Assembly: GCA_025454715.1 (NCBI GenBank)
Contig: JALONY010000118.1
Coordinates: 1-10,384, forward strand
Reading direction: 5' to 3'
From: Anaerolineae bacterium
Lineage (GTDB): Bacteria; Chloroflexota; Anaerolineae; Aggregatilineales; Phototrophicaceae
Length of the DNA: 10,384 nt
Shown here: one piece after another, positions 7,030 to 10,384 of the stretch
Position numbering within the stretch: position 1 is the stretch's first letter
How the letters are laid out: the number at the start of each line of letters is the position of its first letter
The notes under the pieces: model-generated
Databases searched by the model: none
Told to the model about the DNA's origin: nothing
The model's input: only the letters and a program-made list of their open reading frames with translations
Translations under genes and position numbers: made by a program

Positions 7030-7998
7030 TCAATACACCTCGAGTGCGGCATACAATTCATCCCAGATGGCGCGGTAGCTGCGCCAGCGCGCCTTGCTGA
7101 CCGTGCCGGCCTTGACCGCGGCGCGCACCGCGCACCCGGGCTCGGCGTTGTGCGTGCAATCATTGAACTTGCACCGCCCGACCAACGGGCGCAAATCGCG
7201 GAAATAGCCGTCCAGTTCCTCAGGGTCGATGTCGAACAACTGCACCGTCCGCATCCCGGGCGTATCGGCCAAATACCCCCCGAAATTCAGCTTAATCAGC
7301 GCGCTGTCGCGGGTGGTGTGCATCCCCTCTTCATTCCAGTTGCTGACCTGCTTGGTCGCCCGCCCGAGGCCGGGCTGAATCGCGTTCAGCAGGCTGCTCT
7401 TGCCCACCCCCGACGCACCGGCGAAGGCCGAGAGCCGGTCACGCATCCGGTCGCGCAGCGCCTCGATGCCGAGGTCTTGTAGGGCGCTAACGTAGGCCAC
7501 ATCGTAGCCCATCGCCGCATAATGCCCAAAGGTCGCCCGCGCCTCGTCGAGGCCGCTGACATCGACCTTGTTGACCACCAACGTGACATCGGGGATGTTG
7601 GCTTGCTCGGCAATCACCAACAAACGGTCGATGATGGCCCAATCCGGCGCGGGCTGTGCCGCCGCCGTCACGATGAAGACCGCCTCGGGGTTGGCGACCA
7701 TGACGTGCTCGCGCACCGCCTCGCCCGACCCGCGTGCGCCCTCGGTGCGTGCGCCACGGGCGAATACGCTGGTGCGCTCCTCCACCGACTCGACCACCCC
7801 GTCACCGGTCTGGTCATTCTCGATTAACGTAAACGTCACGCGGTCACCGATGGCCGCCACGTCCGAAATTTGCGCGTCCTCGAGCAACCGCCCGCGCAAA
7901 CGGCACCGATAGACCTGCCCGTCCTCGGCCTCGACCCAAAAAAAGCCGCTCATCTCGCGGACGATCAACCCCGACCTCACCTCGTCTGGCAAAGGCAA
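7030..7998 (-). CDS. rsgA: Ribosome small-subunit-dependent GTPase A
   Basis: A circularly permuted GTPase that helps the 30S subunit mature. Order of parts: an N-terminal OB fold (about 10-75, with SGFFWVEAEDGQVYRCRLRG), then the permuted G domain with NKVD (G4, 143-146), VSAL (G5, 170-173), the P-loop GASGVGKSS (G1, 194-202), HTTRD (G2 region, 227-231) and DTPG (G3, 245-248), and a C-terminal zinc site Cys276, Cys281, His283, Cys289 (CKFNDCTHNAEPGC). This is the diagnostic RsgA layout. The start is uncertain: the longest frame begins with TTG at 7998, with AGAAGGGG almost touching it; GTG at 7980 and TTG at 7968 are alternatives, the last with GAGGTGAGG about 6 nt upstream. All three keep the OB fold whole. 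First gene of the rsgA-rsmH-ftsL-ftsI unit. Confidence 0.95.
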   Translation of the reverse strand: MPLPDEVRSGLIVREMSGFFWVEAEDGQVYRCRLRGRLLEDAQISDVAAIGDRVTFTLIENDQTGDGVVESVEERTSVFARGARTEGARGSGEAVREHVMVANPEAVFIVTAAAQPAPDWAIIDRLLVIAEQANIPDVTLVVNKVDVSGLDEARATFGHYAAMGYDVAYVSALQDLGIEALRDRMRDRLSAFAGASGVGKSSLLNAIQPGLGRATKQVSNWNEEGMHTTRDSALIKLNFGGYLADTPGMRTVQLFDIDPEELDGYFRDLRPLVGRCKFNDCTHNAEPGCAVRAAVKAGTVSKARWRSYRAIWDELYAALEVY

Positions 7999-8015
7999 CC
8001 CCTTCTCTGGCTATG

Positions 8016-8055
8016 GGCAACTTGCAAGCGGCGGTCTGCCGCTCGATACGTTGCC
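8016..8055 (-). promoter_or_regulatory. Folded 5' leader of the rsgA unit
   Basis: Nested inverted repeats: GGCAAC (8016-8021) pairs with GTTGCC (8050-8055), and inside them AGCGGC (8027-8032) pairs with GCCGCT (8038-8043) around a 5-nt loop. It lies directly downstream of the -10 box, so a transcript starting near 8051 would begin within this stem-loop. A role in 5'-end stability or control is inference. Confidence 0.45.
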
Positions 8056-8057
8056 TC

Positions 8058-8084
8058 ATTATACGCGGGTTTCGGGTCGCACAA
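8058..8084 (-). promoter_or_regulatory. Promoter of the rsgA-rsmH-ftsL-ftsI unit
   Basis: A perfect TATAAT (-10) is at 8063-8058 on the minus strand, 60 bp before the TTG start of rsgA. The best -35 is TTGTGC at 8084-8079, with a short 15-bp spacer, so the -10 carries most of the support. It lies 10 nt past the end of the upstream lipoprotein gene; no terminator is seen between them, so readthrough is possible too. Confidence 0.6.
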
Positions 8085-8093
8085 GAGGCCGTC

Positions 8094-8927
8094 TCAGCGC
8101 CGATAAAACGCCAAGACCACCGGCACTGCATCGAATGACGGCAATTCCGCCCCCAACGGCGCGTACAGCATCGTCGAGCCACCCCCGTCGAGGTTGAGCG
8201 CATACACGATGTCCAGCGTCGGGTCGGTCGCCAAAAAACCGGCCAACTCGTTCAAGGTCATCCCAATCAACGGGGTGGTCAACAATATGATGCGCCCCTG
8301 CGAGTCTTGAGCGACCGCCGTGCGGCGGCTGGTGCGGTCGAGCCGCGGCTCTTGATAGACCGGCTGACGCCCCACCACCAACATCGGGAAGGCTTGCACC
8401 GCTTGCTCGAGCGGCTCACCCAAGTACGGTTGCTCAATCAACGAGCGCACCGACGGCACACCCCCCACCACTTGCACCATGCCGCCACGGTTGACGAACG
8501 TCTGCCCCAACGCCGCCCCATCCGAGACTACCAACCCCAACGGCTGTAAGGCACGGTCAAAAAAGTTGGCGTTGACGAACCCCAGCGCTTCAGGCAACGC
8601 CTCGCGCCACCCTTCCAAGCGCAACGGCGCGGCAGCCACATGCGCCCGCAACGCCACGCGCTGTGGGTCGAGCCGGTGCAAAATGACCTGCGAAAAACCG
8701 GTCAAACCATCGGGAGTCAGCACGCGCCGCTCCACCCCATCGGCCACCGTCACCCAGCCATCAGGGTCTACGGCCTCGGTCGGGAGGATGGTGGCGGGCG
8801 GCGTATCGGTCGCAGGGGGCGGGCTAGGCGCCAACGCGGGCAAGCCCTGAGTCAGGTTGCACCCGACCAGCACCAACGCCTTTAAGACCGCCCCCAACAC
8901 CTGTAACGGGCGGCGCAGGCGGTTCAT
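8094..8927 (-). CDS. Lipoprotein with phosphodiester glycosidase (NAGPA-type) domain
   Basis: The product is 277 residues. It starts with a lipoprotein signal (MNRLRRPLQVLGAVLKALVL, then the lipobox LVGC) whose Cys at residue 23 is the only cysteine in the protein, followed by a Pro/Ala/Thr linker. The rest matches the phosphodiester glycosidase fold (DUF2233, named for the human enzyme that uncovers mannose 6-phosphate): GFVNANFFD (INANFF motif), GMVQVVGG, RRTAVAQDSQGRIILLTT (RTAxGxD motif) and the signature NLDGGGSTMLY near the C-terminus. The probable role is cleavage of a phosphodiester-linked sugar in surface polymers; the substrate is unknown. Start: ATG 8927 gives a perfect lipoprotein signal but lacks a clear Shine-Dalgarno; GTG 8963, 3 nt after the regulator's stop, is the alternative and would add 12 residues before the signal. 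Translation is probably coupled to the preceding gene. Confidence 0.85.
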   Translation of the reverse strand: MNRLRRPLQVLGAVLKALVLVGCNLTQGLPALAPSPPPATDTPPATILPTEAVDPDGWVTVADGVERRVLTPDGLTGFSQVILHRLDPQRVALRAHVAAAPLRLEGWREALPEALGFVNANFFDRALQPLGLVVSDGAALGQTFVNRGGMVQVVGGVPSVRSLIEQPYLGEPLEQAVQAFPMLVVGRQPVYQEPRLDRTSRRTAVAQDSQGRIILLTTPLIGMTLNELAGFLATDPTLDIVYALNLDGGGSTMLYAPLGAELPSFDAVPVVLAFYRR

Positions 8928-8966
8928 CCGGCGATAACCGGCCTGATCCGGCGGGAAAATCACGGC

Positions 8967-9641
8967 TTATTTGCGCCGCTTCTCGGAGGCCGCCAAGGGG
9001 ATTTCGGGCGTCTCGTCCTCGATGGCGCGCTGGATGGGGTACGTCACGTACAGCATCTTCATCACCGCCGTCTGGCCACCGGCAAGGTCGTTGCCGTCCG
9101 TCCAGCTCTGCGCCTTGTCGATTAACGCTTGCAGCTCGGCGCGGAACCGCTCGAATTGCTCGGTCGTCAGGGCGAGGCGGGCTTGGCTGATGGTCATGCG
9201 GCGGTGCCACGGCGAGTTTTCGCCCATGTCGATGGTCTGGTCGTGGATGTTGTCGAGGATTTCTTGCTTGGTGGCCTGAAACATGCCGTTCAGGGTCAAC
9301 TCCAAGCCCTCGTCGAAGTCGCTGGTGCCGGGCGCCAACAAATCCCGCGCCACGCGGTAGACCTTGGCCGCCGCCTGATAGTGCTTCTCGATGATGCCCG
9401 ACACGATGCGCGTATCGACCAGCACGATGAGCCCGTGCTTCTCCAGCAGGTTGAAGTGGTAATACAGCTTGGTGGCCGGTTTGTGGATTTTTTCGGCGAT
9501 GCGCTTGACCGTGCTGGGGCGCATCAGGTATTCGAGGATGCTCAGGCGCAATGGGTCGGCGAGAACTTTCAGCGTCTCCAAGTCGGAGATGACCAATTCC
9601 GGCGCGGGGATAAAAGGCTTGGCCTGAGTTTCATCGAGCAT
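8967..9641 (-). CDS. ArsR-like winged-helix transcriptional regulator
   Basis: A 224-residue cytoplasmic regulator. Residues about 20-85 form a winged helix: LETLKVLADPLRLSILEYLM, then STVKRIAEKIHKPATKLYYH (recognition region) and LLEKHGLIVLVDTR (wing). The pattern DPLRLSILE...YYHFNLLEKHGLI is that of ArsR-type helix-turn-helix proteins. About 130 further residues, mostly helical, make up a C-terminal domain I do not recognise, ending in a basic tail. No cysteine is present, so the thiol metal sites of classical ArsR sensors are absent; a metabolite or protein signal is more likely. Start: AGAAAG lies 9 nt before ATG 9641; the GTG at 9647 would be too close. It is followed immediately by the lipoprotein gene, so it may control that gene, itself, or both. 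Confidence 0.83.
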   Translation of the reverse strand: MLDETQAKPFIPAPELVISDLETLKVLADPLRLSILEYLMRPSTVKRIAEKIHKPATKLYYHFNLLEKHGLIVLVDTRIVSGIIEKHYQAAAKVYRVARDLLAPGTSDFDEGLELTLNGMFQATKQEILDNIHDQTIDMGENSPWHRRMTISQARLALTTEQFERFRAELQALIDKAQSWTDGNDLAGGQTAVMKMLYVTYPIQRAIEDETPEIPLAASEKRRK

Positions 9642-9671
9642 GAGCACAAACTTTCTGGACGACCCAACAAC

Positions 9672-9710
9672 ATACTAACGCCCAGTATAACACATCTATC
9701 AAGCATTCAA
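9672..9710 (-). promoter_or_regulatory. Promoter with candidate operator for the ArsR-like gene
   Basis: On the minus strand TATACT (9689-9684) fits a -10 box, with TTGAAT (9710-9705) 15 bp upstream as a possible -35, in an AT-rich stretch 30-70 bp before the start codon. The -10 overlaps an inverted repeat, ATACT-N7-AGTAT (9672-9688), where an autoregulating winged-helix protein could bind. The spacer is short and the arms are only 5 bp, so this is a candidate. Confidence 0.45.
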
Positions 9711-9711
9711 G
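9699..9711. repeat. 13-bp inverted repeat copy 1 (pairs with 10125-10137)
   Basis: TCAAGCATTCAAG here is the exact reverse complement of CTTGAATGCTTGA at 10125-10137. This copy covers the -35 side of the ArsR-like gene promoter; the other lies close to the start point expected for the small-protein gene. It could be a shared binding site. Confidence 0.5.
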
Positions 9712-9742
9712 TTTATTTTAAACCTCTAGCAGGCACCAGATA

Positions 9743-9777
9743 CCACGACACCCGCGTGGCTGTCGCGGGTGTCGTGG
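9743..9777 (-). terminator. Perfect 14-bp stem-loop downstream of the small-protein gene
   Basis: CCACGACACCCGCG (9743-9756) and CGCGGGTGTCGTGG (9764-9777) are exact complements around the 7-nt loop TGGCTGT. It begins 24 nt after the stop codon of the 59-residue gene and ends before the ArsR-like promoter, as expected of a terminator insulating the two units. No U run follows in either direction, so it is either an atypical terminator or a 3'-end stabiliser. Confidence 0.65.
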
Positions 9778-9801
9778 CTTCAGGAGGGTGGAATGCGGGG
9801 G

Positions 9802-9981
9802 TTAGTTGTGCGTGTCGTGCTTGCGCTCGATGGGCTGGAGGGCGTCGGCCTTCTTCTTGTTGGCGTCCAGCTTGGCGCGGTTGGCGTCCTCGATTTCGCG
9901 GATCAAGACACGGCGCTCGTTGGCCTTGCGCGCTTCTTGTTCCTTGATTTTGGCCTGAATGTCGAGGGTGTAATCAAACAT
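9802..9981 (-). CDS. Small charged helical protein (59 aa), unknown function
   Basis: A complete 60-codon frame starting MFDYTLDIQAKIKEQEARKA and ending in ERKHDTHN. GGAGA lies 9 nt before the ATG, a well-placed ribosome binding site. The protein has no cysteine, no signal peptide and no membrane segment; 26 of 59 residues are Asp, Glu, Lys or Arg (14 basic, 12 acidic), and residues 7-48 should form one long helix, possibly a coiled coil, ended by Pro50. Third codon positions are GC-rich, as in the neighbours, which supports real coding. It is a separate unit, with its own promoter about 160 bp upstream and a strong hairpin downstream. I do not recognise a family; nucleoid-, ribosome- or RNA-associated roles would suit the composition, but that is speculation. 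Confidence 0.72.
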   Translation of the reverse strand: MFDYTLDIQAKIKEQEARKANERRVLIREIEDANRAKLDANKKKADALQPIERKHDTHN

Positions 9982-10087
9982 GATGGGGAGTCTCCGTGGG
10001 TACTGTTGGTGCGGTTGGCAAGGTGAATGATGAGATGGGACAATGGGCTACCGGTAGATGCCCCAGCGATTCAAACGTTATCATCTT

Positions 10088-10112
10088 GTTAAAGCATATG
10101 GCTTGTTTTAAC
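10088..10112 (-). promoter_or_regulatory. Leader hairpin 1 of the small-protein gene
   Basis: GTTAAA and TTTAAC arms flank AAGC-ATATG-GCTT, so the minus-strand transcript can form an 8-bp stem with a 4-nt bulge. It sits about 25-50 nt after the expected start point. Further on, the palindrome CTACCGGTAG (10048-10057), flanked by TGGGC and GCCCCA, gives a second possible stem. A regulatory leader is plausible but unproven. Confidence 0.35.
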
Positions 10113-10124
10113 CATTTGACTTTG

Positions 10125-10137
10125 CTTGAATGCTTGA
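10125..10137. repeat. 13-bp inverted repeat copy 2 (pairs with 9699-9711)
   Basis: CTTGAATGCTTGA is the exact reverse complement of the sequence at 9699-9711. Here it is part of a direct repeat, CTTGAATG followed by CTTGAAAA, at the predicted start point of the small-protein transcript. Confidence 0.5.
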
Positions 10138-10141
10138 AAAC

Positions 10142-10170
10142 AGAATACACCGATTGGGATGTGGTGTCAA
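10142..10170 (-). promoter_or_regulatory. Strong sigma-70-type promoter of the small-protein gene
   Basis: On the minus strand a perfect TTGACA (10170-10165) is followed after exactly 17 bp by TATTCT (10147-10142, 4/6). A start near 10135 would give a leader of about 154 nt before the ATG at 9981. The -35 box is embedded in an inverted repeat (GGTGT-CA-ACACC at 10163-10174, flanked by ATTGG and CCAAT), and TGTTGA occurs three times on the minus strand at 10193-10188, 10186-10181 and 10172-10167, offset by 7 and 14 bp. This suggests a regulated promoter. The 283 bp between the flanking genes hold only this promoter and leader as far as I can see. Confidence 0.65.
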
Positions 10171-10264
10171 CACCCCAATTTCAACATTCAACAATTTTAG
10201 AACCCTGCAGCACGCTGCGCCCCTACACGGCGTTTGGGTTGAGGAGGCTGAGGGGCTAAGGAAG

Positions 10265-10384
10265 CTACGACTCATCGTCCGGCAACAAGCGGCGGATGAA
10301 CCCGCGCACCCACTGCCCAAACCGCCCCGCGGCAGGTGGCGCGCTAGGGGCGTCGCTGGCCTGCACCGCGTCCATCTGCAAGCC
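10265..10384 (-). CDS. C-terminal end of an unidentified protein (5' part beyond window)
   Basis: 39 codons and a TAG stop are visible: an Ala/Pro/Ser-rich stretch (QASDAPSAPPAAG), then RFGQWVRGFIRRLLPDDES. The last part could form a short amphipathic basic helix with an acidic end after a flexible linker. The frame is open to the right edge of the window and its GC-rich third positions match the neighbours. Too little is present to name a family. The GCAGC-AC-GCTGC palindrome at 10207-10218, past the stop codon, is a weak candidate transcript end. Confidence 0.55.
   Translation of the reverse strand, partial: GLQMDAVQASDAPSAPPAAGRFGQWVRGFIRRLLPDDES

Noticed and set aside
10116..10147. Plus-strand promoter TTGACT to CAGAAT/AGAATA
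   Set aside because: Spacing is 19-20 bp and no plus-strand gene lies downstream; the overlapping minus-strand boxes fit far better.
10180..10193. TTCAACA tandem pair as the start of a CRISPR or satellite array
   Set aside because: Only two units of 7 bp, without spacers; better explained as part of the TGTTGA motifs of the promoter.
9996..10259. 87-codon open frame on the plus strand across the leader and promoter
   Set aside because: No ribosome binding site and no motif; it crosses the promoter of the small-protein gene on the opposite strand.
10108..10320. 70-codon minus-strand frame overlapping the partial right-edge gene
   Set aside because: Its Ser/Cys-rich product is in another frame than the partial gene with biased codon use, and it runs through the minus-strand promoter region.

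Overview
The window is GC-rich bacterial DNA, and every gene I can support lies on the minus strand, so transcription runs from high to low coordinates. The mix of genes suggests a Chloroflexota (Anaerolineae-like) bacterium: a small division cluster rsmH-ftsL-ftsI led by rsgA, Tad-type TadE/TadG proteins, and a lipoprotein with a phosphodiester glycosidase domain. That assignment is inference from gene content and general sequence character, not from a marker gene.

From the right edge in transcription order: (1) the last 39 codons of an unrecognised gene (10265-10384). (2) A stand-alone unit for a 59-residue charged protein (9802-9981), with a near-consensus promoter (10142-10170), a leader of about 150 nt with possible hairpins, and a perfect 14-bp stem just downstream (9743-9777). 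(3) An ArsR-like winged-helix regulator (8967-9641) followed by a lipoprotein with a NAGPA-type phosphodiester glycosidase domain (8094-8927). (4) A TATAAT promoter and a folded leader (8016-8084), then rsgA, rsmH, ftsL and a penicillin-binding transpeptidase, packed with gaps of 3 to 24 nt. This unit covers small-subunit ribosome maturation (RsgA GTPase, RsmH 16S rRNA methyltransferase) and septal wall synthesis (FtsL-like scaffold, transpeptidase). (5) A divergent PRPP synthetase gene, prs (2749-3738), probably with its own weak promoter. (6) An intergenic stretch with two adjacent long inverted repeats and a 10-bp periodic tandem repeat (2633-2735). (7) A large TadE-family protein (1457-2554) and a TadG-like protein with a von Willebrand A domain (1429 leftwards, cut by the window edge), likely surface or pilus-associated.

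The clearest anomalies are a -1 frame break with about seven missing residues inside the transpeptidase gene (near 4455), beside an 11-bp direct repeat; the small-protein transcription unit, which has no recognisable family; and the nested repeats between prs and the Tad genes. I found no tRNA, rRNA, CRISPR array, insertion sequence or phage gene. The rest looks like ordinary core and envelope chromosome.
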